Positions 22,371-36,000 of a DNA stretch of 64,000 bases are shown in pieces. The notes beneath the pieces were generated by a model. The model saw only the letters and a program-made list of their open reading frames with translations, was not told the DNA's origin and did no database searches. The first letter of the stretch is position 1. Each line of letters opens with the position of its first letter. The stretch comes from Fistularia commersonii. Taxonomy: Eukaryota; Chordata; Actinopteri; Syngnathiformes; Fistulariidae. Location of the stretch: the NCBI GenBank assembly GCA_037954325.1, contig JBBMNZ010000003.1:1723465-1787464 (forward strand), given 5' to 3'. The position numbers were made by a program, and so were the translations under genes.

Positions 22371-23714
22371 AAAAAAACCACTTGGATTTTCATAGTAAAA
22401 GCGTCAGGAAAAATGACATTTTTATTTTTATTTTTGTTGATTTTATTTCTAATAATTCGTGTTATGGAATTTAACATCCGGTAAACACAAGGCAGCGCAT
22501 TGTTCAGTCATTGTTATCGCATCGGTTAATATTTATGATGAGACAATCATGTGAAATTGTGTATTTATGTATTTCTTAATCAAATACAAGTTTGTTTTTT
22601 TTTAATCTAGATTTGCTTCAACGTTTTAATGACCTACTTTGTCAAGGCATCATATTCTGGGTCAAATTCTCTTTTTATTTATTTCCCATTCACATGTCAT
22701 GTCCAAACTCTGCTTTCTTATTTCTTACACATCCTGCCTATTTTTGTTTATTTATATTACTCATTGCTATTATCACTTTTTTTGTCGTTTAATTCTGGTT
22801 GTGTATTTTTCACTCTTACTAGTCATTTATGTTGTCCATATTTTTTTTATAATCATTTATATTTATTTATTCATGGATGTCTTGCTTTCTTCTGTCTTTC
22901 TATTGGAATTATATTCATATTTATTTTACTTTTTAATTTTTCTGACATTACAACTGTTATGTTGCTGTGACAAAGGAATTTTCTCCTATGGGGATCAATA
23001 AAGTTGAGCTTATCTTAAACGCTCTTAACTTTATTTTGAAAAAATTTTTTTTTTAATTGTAATATTTGTAACTTACTTTTCCTTGTCGCGTTAAAGAGCA
23101 CTTGAAAGAAGAGCAGCAGTGCAGCGTTACGGGTTTTAATGGGTTGCAACCTAGAAAAAACTGGCATGGAAATTCATTTTAGCAAGTAAAGAACTCCACA
23201 AAGTGTCTAGTGACTCATTCTTGTCCAAATTTTTGGGGCAACTGCAGTTGATTTCTTATATAACGGTCTTATTCTAATGATAATAAGTCTTTCAAAACAT
23301 AATATAGTTTAAATCAAATTATAAACTCAGATTTAGACTTGAGGTTTTAGATATCATGTGATATAGTTTTTGGGGATTACTGAGTGTTTTTCCTATTTTT
23401 GTTAAAATATTCAGTTTTTTTTTTGCTTTGTTTTTTTTGCCAATTTTGTCTTTTCACTTTTCCCCAAAACACTTCCAGATTTTTTTTTCTTTAGATCTTC
23501 ACATCATTCTATTTTATAAACATAAGTTCTTCTTTCCTTTTTTGGGGTAATTCTGTGACGCTTTAGTTATTTCATATGATAGTAAAAATTAATAGATTCC
23601 CAATGTTCTGGAAACATGGAGGGAAATTTACGAGGGGAAAAAAATAAAATCACAGGCTTCACAATTTCTAAAATGATTCAATAAATCTTCAGTTATGGAA
23701 ACATGACAAAAATC
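22371..23714. other. CUEDC1-AKAP1 intergenic gap
   Basis: A narrow gap, about 1.3 kb, between the CUEDC1 promoter and the likely AKAP1 3' end. It holds a T-rich LINE-like tail at 22600-23020 and nothing else recognisable. Confidence 0.5.
22600..23020 (+). mobile_element. LINE 3'-end fragment
   Basis: The end reads TGTTGCTGTGACAAAGGAAT and TTTCTCCTATGGGGATCAAT, then AAAGTTGAGCTTATCTTA. This is the pattern of fish LINE 3' tails (...GAAATTTCCCC...GGGATTAATAAAGT...ATCTTATCTT). The preceding T-rich part gives long but meaningless hydrophobic frames. Confidence 0.5.
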
Positions 23715-23733
23715 AAGACAACTGTCAGTTTCT

Positions 23734-23739
23734 TTTATT
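23734..23739 (-). terminator. Candidate distal poly(A) signal for AKAP1
   Basis: AATAAA on the minus strand followed by U/GU-rich sequence (TTTTTGTCATGTTTCC). It would give a 3' UTR of about 3.3 kb. A nearer AATAAA at 26673-26678 would give about 340 bases. Confidence 0.35.
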
Positions 23740-26700
23740 ATTTTCCCTAACAGATCTGTACAATCAAGAAATCAAACTTAAGATGGGCCTAGCAAAAACT
23801 GATCTGTACATGTTAAATGCTTCTGGACACAATAGTTAACACGCATTTAAATAATCCAATGATGATTTGTCTATCAATGCAAACCAAAGGGGAACAAAAA
23901 AAAAAAAAATGACCACAGTTCAAGAACAGGAACATGAATGACGAGAGGGATGAACCAGAACAAACCAAACAGAAGAAATAATGTTCCCTTTAAATTCCAT
24001 CTTTCTCTCCAGTGTTATAGAAAAGTACAGTCAAATATCTTATTTACAGAGGCATGGACAAAACTCTGAACAGATATTTCAAAGTGTAGTGAGGGTTTGT
24101 GGATTTTTGTCTTGGGGGGCAGGACGTACACAGTATTTTTCATCCAGATTTGTGGAATAAAAATAACAAAAAAAAAACCTGGAGTCGACAGAGCGACAGT
24201 TTATGAATTTAAGTTTTCACACAAGCCGGCGACAGACAATATGGCTACTGCTTCGATTCCAGCACCGGCACACGTGCACCACCGAGATCTTAAGTTTGTC
24301 ATCCTTCTATTTTCATTACGTCTGAATGATATTGAGCATCGGTTGCCCTCAGGCACATTAATTAATCCACTACTACCTGAAGACCCATTCCTGAGATACT
24401 TTATTCAAGGATTTGAGCAGTTAGCCTTCTGCAGTGTCATGAATATTGGAAAATAGTCACGCCTCGTTCCTTACAAGCATCAGAGCTGAAGCCCCCTTTC
24501 CCTCCTTCTATCCCGTAACTTGTCAAAATAAAGCTGCCTTATTGCTAGAGTATCAGTGATTTGATTACATTGAAAAGTCCCTCAATAGAAATAAAAATAT
24601 GGCATTATTTGAAAGCAGCTTTCCAAGGCTGAAATGGTCGTAGAGGAAGTGCAAACACAGTGAAGGTGTGACCTCATGAAACTGGTTTTTCCCAGCTCAT
24701 CGCGGCCCTGTTCTTTGAATGTGGGTGTTTTTTTTTTAAACAAAATTGTCTTTTGAAAAAGGCGGCCGTGTGTGAATTTGATCCGATCGAGCGTCTCGCC
24801 ATCTCTCTTTGCTTCATTGTCATTTGTGATCTTTGACACGTAACCAAATTAGTCGTTTTCATGCAACTGAATTATCCATCAAGACAGAAAGCTAAAATGA
24901 TCCTGTGAAACGTTTTCAACTATCGTGGCCAGTGCCTTTACAGGAATGACATTGCTTTTCTTTTTAAAAATGAGTTTTCCTTTCGGAATCGGTGTTTAGA
25001 CCGCTAGGTGCAGAGAGACCTTAAAGAAACGTGATCACGTTTGGGAGTTATTCACCTGTTCTTTGTCCCTACAGAATGATTTGTTCACCTCTCTGTGTGG
25101 AGTTAACCGCTAATATTTCCCCTCTTGCTAGCCACTGTAGCATCAACAGATACCATAGGACTTGTTATCTTATCTAGCATTCAAATACATATTACAGTAA
25201 TTCAGAAAAAGTCCAATGTACATAAACTGATTTGTTAATCATGTCCGGCCACATTTCACAATAACCATTTTCACAAGTACAAGTACAGACTGAACCTCTT
25301 TTCTTGTGGCCGAGCGCTCGTTGCAGTGGTTTGACCGTGAAATGATTTAAAACGCAAACCTTGGCCAGAGAATGTAACTGGCAGGGCATCACAATACAAT
25401 GTGTTTGCAATAAAAAGGCCAAAATGATGGAAAAAGAGCATGATATTGATTCGCCCAAAATGTAATTTCCTTTTCTTTTTTTTTTTTTAAGCCCGAATGA
25501 AAGAAAGAAATAAATGCTTATTTACTTAATGGAATATAGATTAAATGTCTATTTTATCCTTTAAAAAAGGAGAGTAGTGTTGTGTTACTGAAACGTGTAT
25601 TTATATACATCACTAAGGCAATCTGGCAATGGGCTAGCAGTGGTGGGGGTTTAATTTAGAAAAGCACACAGAGAAGGGAATTTTTCTTCTGGTCATTCTA
25701 TCCGGATCACAGCAGACAAAATTACTCCAAAAATGATGGAACCCTTCGGTTTTGAGTTTTTTGTTTTTTTTTTGCTAGTCGAAATCAGTCGTACATTTGC
25801 AGAAGACGCTACTGAGACTGCATTTCCATACTAGCTGACCCCTTTCGTCTAGAACACACATGCATTGTGTTTCTGCCAGAGAAGGGCAATGCTCCATAAT
25901 AACTTTTGTTCAGTGTTCCTTTATCAAGTCAGTTTTTAGTGGTTTCTTGGGAGAAAGATGAGCAGCGCGCCATCATTGCATGAAAATGTCCTACTCCTGT
26001 TAAAAAGAACCACGTTGAAGTTGACTACCAGCTCAGAAATTCAGGCTTTCTGTGGAATTACCCAATTATTCAACACCCACAGGTCTTACGGTAATCTGAT
26101 ATTACATGTGAAACATTACCATTTTATCATTATTTACGTCAGCGGAGAAGGCTAAATTCAGACTTTGAGTGTCAGTTTCCTGTCTGTTTCAGACGGAGAA
26201 CCATTTTTCAATGCGTTTGTGTCTGATTTAAAAATGCAGAGAGACTTCAACGGCTCTTTGTCTTTTAAAATAGATTTGGAGGTGCTCGGGCACAACCAAG
26301 GAAGGGTCAAAGATGCCTCATCTGGAAGCTCATCACAGAGCTGCATGTTGTTGGAAGGTAAACATTATCACCAAGAGGAGAAAAGTCCGGTCAAGCAGCC
26401 GGCGGTGGTGCTGCAGCAATGGCCCAGGACATCCATTATCTCAAGTTCCAACGGTCGAGGCTTGATCCCGGGGCAACGTGCCGATCAGAACCCCCCGATA
26501 TCTGCTAAAAGCTGCTTAGAAATAAACTGACTGGATCAAAGACTGATGAAACAGCTGAGTGCCAATGAAACGGTTAACATAGTATGGCGTTTGTCTTTCC
26601 TTAAAGGCAAGACCATCCAGTGAGTGAGCAAAGGCCCAGAGCAGAGGGAAAGAAAAAAATATTGCTCGAACCTTTATTTCATTACAATATAGATTTTTTT

Positions 26701-26769
26701 TTTTTTAATTTACAGGTACCTCTTCCTCTTGGTCTTTCAGTTAGTTCTCTTGGACAAGAACAATGGATT

Positions 26770-26783
26770 GGGGGGGGGGGGGG
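26770..26783 (+). repeat. Poly-G run
   Basis: Fourteen G's on the plus strand, C's in the AKAP1 transcript. Run length in the assembly may be unreliable. Confidence 0.8.
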
Positions 26784-26985
26784 CTTATTCTGAAGCAGTG
26801 CTGTCGTCTCAAGATTATGCCTGCAAACTTTCTAGAATTACATTTGAAAGGAATGGAGGAGAAAGAGGACAAAGAAAAAAATATCCCAGAAGAATCTTGG
26901 TATATCCAGTGGTGTGTCAGGTGGGGCCTCAGGGCCAAGCTGACCTGGGGCCCAAACAGCTGATCATAAGAGAATAAACGGTGCA

Positions 26986-26998
26986 GGGGGGGGGGGGG
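26986..26998 (+). repeat. Poly-G run just after the AKAP1 stop
   Basis: Thirteen G's on the plus strand, about 20 bases into the AKAP1 3' UTR as C's. Confidence 0.8.
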
Positions 26999-27017
26999 TT
27001 GGGAGATCTGGGCCTGC

Positions 27018-27080
27018 TCAGAATCCATCCACCCAGACGCCCAGGCCCCGCTCTGCCAACGTGCGGTTGATGGAAATCAC
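27018..27080 (-). CDS. akap1: AKAP1 last coding exon
   Basis: Residues 833-852 and stop: VISINRTLAERGLGVWVDGF. Matches the family's INRSLVERGLAQWVD tail but ends about four residues earlier than human. Acceptor TGTGCAG. Confidence 0.9.
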   Translation of the reverse strand: MISINRTLAERGLGVWVDGF

Positions 27081-30000
27081 CTGCACAGAAAGACAAACTG
27101 TCAAATGACTCCAGCGTCATGATAATGGAAGATCTAGTCAATTAGGAAGAAGGGGAAAGGCTGGAAATCAAGACCACAGATGTACAGCGATCCCTCGCTA
27201 TAACGCGCTTTACTTTTCACGGTTTCGCTACTTCACGGATTTGCATGGTGCATTGTGTTCTGCATTCTGATTGACTAAAAAGTTACTCCGCTTCTTCTCT
27301 ACCTGTGTGTCAATAACGTTGCAGTTTAATATGTACACGTACGTAAAACGGCTTGCCAAATTTACATGGCGTACGTGCAAATTCTCTTGCGATTTCGAGT
27401 TTCTCTAAAACCCATCATGTTGACAAAACGCTCTGGAGCGACAAAAGGGCCCAAAAGGCAGCGGAAGATGCTATCTATCGCAGATAAAGTTAAACTTCTG
27501 GACATGCTAAGGGAAGGTAAAAGCTATGCGGCTGTAGGTCGGCATTACGGAATTAACTAATCTTCCGTTCATTCCATAAAGAAGGAAGAAAAAAACATAA
27601 GGGCGACAGCAGCGATGTAAAATTAGTATTTAATTAATTGAGTATTTAATTGTATAATATTTGTAAAAAGAATAAAGGTTTCTACATCACGGATTTTGCC
27701 TATCACGGGTTCTTTTCGGAATGTATACTGTACCCCTATTTATGTTTTATTTTATCCACCCCGTTACTCAATTCACCATCTATGACTGGCGAAAACATCA
27801 TGTACAACTGACGCGTCGGGCTGGACTCATTTCCACATCGAAATTGTTGGCAAAAAAAAAAACAATTACAATATAGGAATAAATAGAAGAATTAAGAACA
27901 ATCCATAGAAACCAGAGGGTCAGGAAATAATGCTAACTGGAAAGTTATTTTAAGGTGATTTTATTTCCAGTTCTATTTCTACAGTGTATCTATGGTTAAG
28001 TTTGATATCAACTGAGCTCATTTCCAATCATTATAAGCCTATTTTAGCATAACGTGTTTAGTCAGTGCATCTCACCTCCTCTCCCACCATGTTCCACAGG
28101 TGAACCAGTGGAAGGCCAGTGTTGTTGTCGTAGTTTGAGACCTTCAGAGCCAGAAAACAGCCGGTTACAAACAAGTTATTTTTCCCATTTTGAATTTCTC
28201 AAAGGACCGAGGTCCTACTTGTGCAAGAAGTGGGACCCCTCTGGTCATCTCTTCCAGTGCTGATGTGGCCTCTGCTGAGAAACGATCTTCTCCTGAAGAA
28301 CAATACGAGCAACGTCACAAAAATGGCAGACTTTTTGTCAAGGATTAACACTTAACCGAGTGCAGATAGCGCTCAGATGCAAAAGTGTACCTGGAAGGGG
28401 GGCGATGTTGTCAAGCAAAACTTCTGCGCCTTGAAATGGTAACGTTACAAAGTCAGACCTAGAGGGGGGAGAAGATAAGACGTGACCATTAACGGTTCAT
28501 TTTAGGGCAAAATAATGGTTAATGTAGTGACTTATAAGTAGCCTTTGTAAAAATAAATATGTTTCACATAACATAACACGCATGTATTTTAGTTCTGTGC
28601 CGCCTCAGTCATTAGAATGACAGTATTTAGGGCAGTATTACAGTAAACCGAGGCTAAAGGTTAAGCGGTGCAGATAGCTAGCTTGCAGCAGATTGAGTGG
28701 GGGCTGGGAATGACAGTTTGGCTCATCACGCTGACAGTAGCAGTATCTCTGAGCGGCGAGAGGTCAGACGATTCAGGGAGTAAGTCTCTGGTCTGATACA
28801 AGACTGGGATATTACTGTGGATTGGAAGCATTAACTAATGGTGTGTGTGTGTGTGTGTGTGTGCTTAGCTCTGATTATGTGATTTACCTCAAACAAAACA
28901 GTGAAATGAAGCATGGCAATGCTTTTGCAGAGAGTGACAAAGGTAGATCTGAATTGACCTCAAGCTTGTTTGTTTGATCCAAACAGTGCTTTTCAACCAC
29001 ATCGGTAAAAGACATTCATTCTTGATTCAGAAAAAAAGTAAATCAAATATCGTCGGTGCATGATGAAGCTGACACGGAATATCCTTATGACAGCCTCTAC
29101 GATAATATAATCATGTCAAAACCAAAATTTGGATGTTCGTATCATTGAAAAGACACGTTGTTCCCATTATAGAATACTACCTTCATTGATCCCATCTGAG
29201 GTGCTTTGGTAAGAGTGACATAGTTTAAGTGATAAGATCAGTTGTCTTGGAACCAGTGCTGCTGAGCGAGACGCTGTACCAACTTAGTGGCTGCCCACTT
29301 ATACCGCTTTTTCAAATTATAGGCAAAATGCAGGGAACAATTTCCCGCAAGGGAATATTAGAGCATTGAAATAATCTGTCGGCACCATTTTCTTCAGGGT
29401 TCAACCACCATTTTTTCTGCAGTTGTATTTATTTGTCGTGTTACACACTTATCGGTATTATTTATCAACCATTTCCACACAGCCGTGTGTTGTTAATGGA
29501 GAATATCATCATATTATTATAAAATTATTCTGAGAGCGCACCTTATTTGCCGTAAAGAGTCGATCTTGACACGGTCGTAGCCACCATAGTCGACATATCT
29601 GATCTCCACTTCATTGGTTTCTTTGTAGAAGGTGATGACCTGAGCCCTCCACCAGGCTCCTTCCACCGCTGGAGCCGCACAGATGACACCCACTACTTTG
29701 CAAACAAAGGAAGAACGACTGTCAAACACACAGGGGTTGAAAACCAGTATCATACTTCCATCAATACCGTGATAAAAAAAACATTTTACTATATTCTACA
29801 TGAAGAATATCTAAGAAAGTATCTGAAGAAATAGTCTGAAACATGTTAAAAGTAATGTGTGGCAGATCTACCGCAAACATTTTGACCTTCTTTGATCAGA
29901 ACATTGACTGAAAATGTACACACTTTAGTCTGAAAAGATAGAAAACAGTTCAATTTTAAAGTTAAATTTGTAGTGCGAGCTGCGGTTCTCCTCTATATGT

Positions 30001-33000
30001 TAATAGAACGTCATTTTTAAATGCACATCTCTCCCAGTTAAAGAACATTTAAAGGGCGGTGGAGGAAACAAGCGGTTTAAAGGTAGAGCGCTTCCACACA
30101 CCTGAAACTGATGGGCTGTCAGGAGTGTCATTTTTGCCACAGCATTACAAATATTGTGTTCAAATCCAAACCAACATATAGTGGGAACCTATAAACATTT
30201 GCGATTTAACAGTGCACTTTCCTACATTTCTGTCGGTTTATCCTTTGCTTCTCATGAATCCTGACAGTATTGATATTTTTCAGTCTGGCTGGATTTTGGG
30301 AGTCAAACTATTAACTTTTCTGGTCGATCGTGTTAAAAGAGACAATAATTGTCTCAGTAAGCTCAGTAAAGTCAGTGGATATGTCGATATGTACGTCAAC
30401 ATAACACAGCACATAAATACATGGCGTTAAATACATCCACACAGACAAATACCCCCTAAACAACCAAAATAAGACAACATCTTCCATATAGATATTGACT
30501 TCTATGGCGTTTATAAAGCGCATCAATGCCAGGGACAACTCTGAACTGTTTACACTGATTTTCTTGAATTTATTTAAGGAGGAGAACCTTCAGCAGGTGT
30601 GGGGAGGCTAGGGGTCCCCGCCTGGTTGTAGCAGAGAAACATCTGCTGGTCGAGGCTCCGCAGGGCGTGATAGGTGGGATGGGTGTGCTGTTGGACGAAG
30701 ACGTGTCCCGCTGACACGATGTTCACTACGATCACTTCTACTGTCACACCACTGGGCAGCAGAAGCTGGGAAGACAGAAGAAGAGGAGAAAAGCTATTCC
30801 TCTACCGAAAAAAAAAAAAACGCAATGAGACATCAACGTCCAAAAACATCGTGCCTGACCGTGCCGAGAGGCAAAACAAATTTTTCCCACAGATGAGGCT
30901 CCTAAATTCAAAATATGTGTTGTTTTGGAGGAATTTACTACATTTAAGATGACTCTTTGTGAAGTTTTCAAGTAAATTTACAGCAAAATAGGTCCGACGA
31001 AGGACACTTTTTTATTAAAGTCAGAAATTGTGACTGTAACTCTTTTGTGCTTTCGAAAGAGCCCTGTTTTGTAGGCTTGGAAAACATAATATAAAAGTGA
31101 AAGTAGTAAGACTCATCTCCAAGGCCTTGTTCAAAGCATTTAAAACTCGTCTGCTGGAGTCACAAGACATGGTAGCATCTTGCATTAAGCTGCATTTACA
31201 TCTGTGTCAGCGGTTTCAGAATGAAAATAGTTCTTATTATTCATATTTTCGAAACCTCATATATTCGAATGTTACAGTTTCAGCATTGTAGTCTGTTTTT
31301 AAGGTAGCAATCATTCTTAATAATGTTTAAAACATTCCCCAGTCACCAGAAAATGTATTTTTATTTCCTTACCATCGGGTATCTAATTCAACCGAAACAT
31401 TAGCAAGATGATTAAAAAAAAACCTCTTGACAGACTAGAAGACTACAAATTTGATTTAGGGAGTTATGCTCTGTTTACTTATGAATGAATATGTACTTCA
31501 CAATACACTTAAAGATTAGCAAAAGCAACTGTCCCAGGGCAAATATCATCAACCCTGCTTCGAGAACATTACAAATGATCATCACCTTTGAAAACAAGCG
31601 ATGAAAGCTCTGAATATGAAACCAAAGAATGCACGCGGATTAGCTGGTAACGGTTACTGAGCGGTGAAGTAACTCCAACAGGCAATGGAGCGAATATACA
31701 AAAACAAATCCTGAATTTGGCGCGGTGTATCAGCCCTTGTGAAAACCCTCTCCATCCTTACCCAGGAGGTCATGGGGAGTGATGGAAGCGTGAGTGGAGG
31801 TTGTGGAGGTGAGTAGAGATTAGTCAAGTCCAGATCGTTGAACTTCTTCCCAATCATAGAAAGGGCTTTGTCAACCTGCTGCTGTGAACCTGAAGAGAGA
31901 TGGAACAAAAGTCAAGCTTGCTAATACTTAAAAACAACACTGACACTCAAGTTCATAACATCCTTTTGCTTGCTATTTTATCTGGATTCCTATTTACCAC
32001 AAACACATAAAAAAAAAAAATCCAGATTAATATTGTATAAATAAATCATATGGACATTTTTTCCTTCATTCATTTGTAACTAGCAATCAGATAGAGGATG
32101 ATAACCTCTTGAATTGATCGCAATTTATCTTCAAATAAAAAGCTGGTAATTTCGATATTGATGCCACTTATATGCTAATCGTTAGCACATGGCAAGAGCT
32201 CCGACCGTTAAGGTTTTGTTGATTTTAAATTGGGCTTGCTTTTGGGAATTACTGAAATCAATCACATTTTGATCGATGTTTAGATTGGGATTATTTGATG
32301 TGATTTCTCATTGATCTGAGAACATTAGAATTATACTGAACTCAAACAAGGACTCAGCTTTACAGCGACTTCTCCGTCGCCAGGAGTAGAAATGGGTTCA
32401 TGATTTCGGTCATTGAAATATATAAGGTTGATCAACTTACACAACAGATTTGGTCAACGGAAAGCTTTTTGTCCAACATCACTGACCGACAGATCATTTT
32501 GACAAAGTAAATTCTCCCTCAATGACAGGCTCATTTAATAACCTTTGGCAATTTTCCCCCACCTAATGCTGTTTTTTACGTAAAATGGACAGAATGAACT
32601 TTAGAGGTGCGTTAATAATCTAAAGGGTATGTCAAAAGGCAAAATATTTGGGGCTGACACCGACAGGACATATTTTAAGCTGCTGTTTCGTGGTGCTCCC
32701 ACGGGTAATTCAATATACTGACCGTTCACTACAACACACTGCGCATCAGAGATAAGCACAACTTTAGAGGGTGCAAACTGGATAACAAAACCTGGTTTGT
32801 GGGGACGACCTTGCCTAACAGAAGGAGGGTTCCTACAGGACTTTGATGGAAAGTGCTTCATAAATGTTTTTATTATTATTATTAATATCATTATTAAACA
32901 AATATTTTGTCACCATGACTTTGTTTTCTTGCAGGTTTTGAGAAAAACTCATATCTGACATGTAAGTGCATGAAATCATCAGCTCCCATTTTTAAGTCCA

Positions 33001-36000
33001 AATGTTGAAAGTGCTTCATAAATGTTTTAATTATCATTATTAATATTATTACTACAATAATATTTTGTCACCATGACTTTGTTTTCTTGCAGGTTTTGAG
33101 AAAAACTCATATCTGACATGTAAGTGCATGAAATCATCAGCTCCCATTTTTAAGTCCAAATGTTGAAAGTGCTTCATAAATGTTTTAATTATCATTATTA
33201 ATATTATTACTACAATAATATTTTGTCACCATGACTTTGTTTTCTTGCAGGTTTTGAGAAAAACTCATATCTGACATGTAAGTGCATGAAATCATCAGCT
33301 CCCATTTTTAAGTCCAAATGTTGAAAGTGCTTCATAAATGTTTTAATTATCATTATTAATATTATTACTACAATAATATTTTGTCACCATGACTTTGTTT
33401 TATTGCAAGTTTAAAGAAAAATTCATATCTGAAATGTAAGTGCATGACATCATCAGCTCCCATTTTTAAGTCCAAATGTTGAAAGTGCTTCATAAATGTT
33501 TTAATTATCATTATTAATATTATTGCTACAATAATATTTTGTCACCATGACTTTGTTTTATTGCAAGTTTAAAGAAAAATTCATATCTGAAATGTAAGTG
33601 CATGACATCATCAGCTCCCATTTTTAAGTCCAAATGTTTACCATCATTTAACTTCCAACTGAATTGCAACATGTCAACATATCATCTTTCTGATGAGAAA
33701 TGGATGTGTTTGCAACAGGCTGATCTCTGGTGCGCGGCTGGTAATAATTGTTTAGGGGATGAAATTAGCTCATCGATTCACATTTTAACGCGGCTGAATT
33801 TGAAGTCACGTTTCAAGTCATCCATGAGCTAATTTCATCACAGGATAACGCTGAGTCACAAATACAACTGATCAACAATCTGTACTTTGTATCAGCAAAT
33901 TCTTCCACGGCCTTTTTCACGCTGAAATATCAACAATGATGCAAAAAAACGAAATGAGACTGTTTTGTTTCCTTGTGAATGTTACCCAAACCCTGAAGGA
34001 ATCATGGGAAGTGCACGCCCTGCTGACTCACCCTCTATGTGGCAGATCTGGAACTCCTGCGTGTACGGCAGGGTTGAGATGTAGATCTTTGCACCAGAGT
34101 TCTGCTTCAAGAAACTCACATATCTTCCTTGCTTTCCAATTAAACGCCCTACAAAATGCTGGAGGAAGACAAAATGCCAAAGTGTTGGTGATTAAAATCC
34201 TACACAATTTCATAACCTCGTAACATTTTAAAGGGCAAAACTTTCCACAAATGGAGACACTGTTCAGATCAAATGACCATTTCTCTTAGAATTTCTACTT
34301 CTCTGTGTTAACGTTTGGATCAAAGAAACATTTTAAATGTGGATTTTGAACTTTATTTTCAGAGCTGTAAAACAAATCTGTGGACATTCAGGAAAAAAAA
34401 AAAAAAATTGGAAAATATTTTTGGCTTGTGAAAATGTTGTATTTATCCCAGCGAATGGTAGTGTGTTTACACTTTTTTAAATTATTATTGTTGAAAGTAG
34501 CAATATTCAGAAAGTCGCTTAGAGTCTTCGTGACACGGACGGCACAATATTAGTTTCTGTTTTGTCAGACTTACTATTTATAATATCCACATAGATATCA
34601 AGATGTACTTCTATTTGGATGAGGTATCTTAGCATGATGATATTTTCCCTTTTTGTCGAGCCCATGAAGAACACTCCTTCAACGACCTGTCTTCACATAA
34701 CACCATTTCTACTTTTAACATTTGAGAATAAGCAGTATAAATATATTTAATGAATCTTACTAAAACTACATTAAATGTAGAAACTTTGTCAAAGCACTTG
34801 TTCAGTTTTCTTTGCATATTAATGCATATATAATGGAACCTTGATTAACCGGTTTCTCAGCTTACAAGTTTTCCGAGATACGAGCCACTGCTCAGTGGAT
34901 TTCTTTGCTTTTTGATACGAGCCGCGATCTGAGTCCCGAGCGGGACGACCGTTTAACAGACGTGGTCGCCGCCGTCTGTGCAGTGGCGTTTAAAATAAAT
35001 CGGACACGTTGCCCACCAAGAGGTAGCCCAGCGAAAATCATGGAAAAAACATGAGCGAGATGGAGAACTTGCTGGTGAGATACTGTGAGAAGGCACACAC
35101 TTTATACGGGGATTTGGTGCAGAAGAAAGTGTCATCGGAAGAGTCATTCAAAACCAGTCTGGGATGGTTTGATCATTTAAAAAAAAAAAAAAAATGGCAC
35201 TCACAGCATTGCTCAATTAAGTCTGGGGATAAAATGTAGCATAGTGTGCAAGTTATATTTAGCAATACATTAAAGTATTAAGTGTATAGCAAGAAAGTCA
35301 AGTGATGAGGCAAGAAATGGAAAAAGTCTCCCGACCTCCTCCTCCTCTGTCCAAACCTCAAGTTCGTAAGAATTGTTCTTCTCCGTCTTCCTCTAGACCT
35401 CCAATTCCAGCATCCTTCTACCAATATATTCTCTCCATCTTCCATCCATGACCCGACCATCTCAGTCTGGCTTCTCTGGCCTCCTCACAAAAAACATCTA
35501 GCATGTGCTGTCCCACTGACGGACTCAATACACTTAATAAAACCAGTTACCAGGATTTTCTTAAGTATATTTTTCATATTTAAAATCATGTAACAAAGAC
35601 GGGGGGCTGGAAAAGATTAACAGTGTTTCAATACATTTCAATGGGGAAACTTAATTTAATATACGAGCAAATTGAGCTGCGAGGTCGGTCATGGAGCAAA
35701 TTAAACACGAAAGTCAAGGTTCCACTGTACTCTGATTTCTCTTCAGATAATGGAAGGGATATTTCAAATATCTAATACAGTCAAACGCAGTCAGAGCTGA
35801 CAAATAGCTTCTGCTGGGTTTTTTACCCTTGGACTCGCCCTTTGAACTAAGACTGTCAGATAGTGAATAATTAACTGTGACACCACTTGAAAAGGAAATA
35901 CTTCACTTGGCATTTTGCATCAACTGCATAACGCTGTGTTTTCATTGTTAATTAGCTTTCTGTTCATGCTAATGGATTTTTGTATTAGTATAACTGACTG

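Larger units (their letters stand above)
23740..27017 (-). other. akap1: AKAP1 3' untranslated region (probable extent)
   Basis: Starts directly after the TGA at 27018-27020. No real coding frame on either strand; the open frames at 24097-24456 (plus) and 26165-26530 (plus) are unrelated to any family I know. The mRNA strand carries C-runs complementary to 26986-26998 and 26770-26783. The extent depends on which poly(A) signal is used. Confidence 0.4.

Noticed and set aside
22592..23001. Hydrophobic plus-strand frames that look like membrane proteins
   Set aside because: They come from T-rich LINE tail sequence; no known family and no conserved features.
24097..24456. 119-residue plus-strand open frame
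   Set aside because: Lies antisense in the probable AKAP1 3' UTR, no recognisable motif.
26165..26530. 121-residue plus-strand open frame
   Set aside because: Antisense in the probable AKAP1 3' UTR; no family match.
32601..32891. 96-residue minus-strand frame
   Set aside because: Overlaps the tandem array and resembles no family.
32849..33638. CRISPR-like array
   Set aside because: The 158-bp units are contiguous tandem copies with no repeat-spacer structure.
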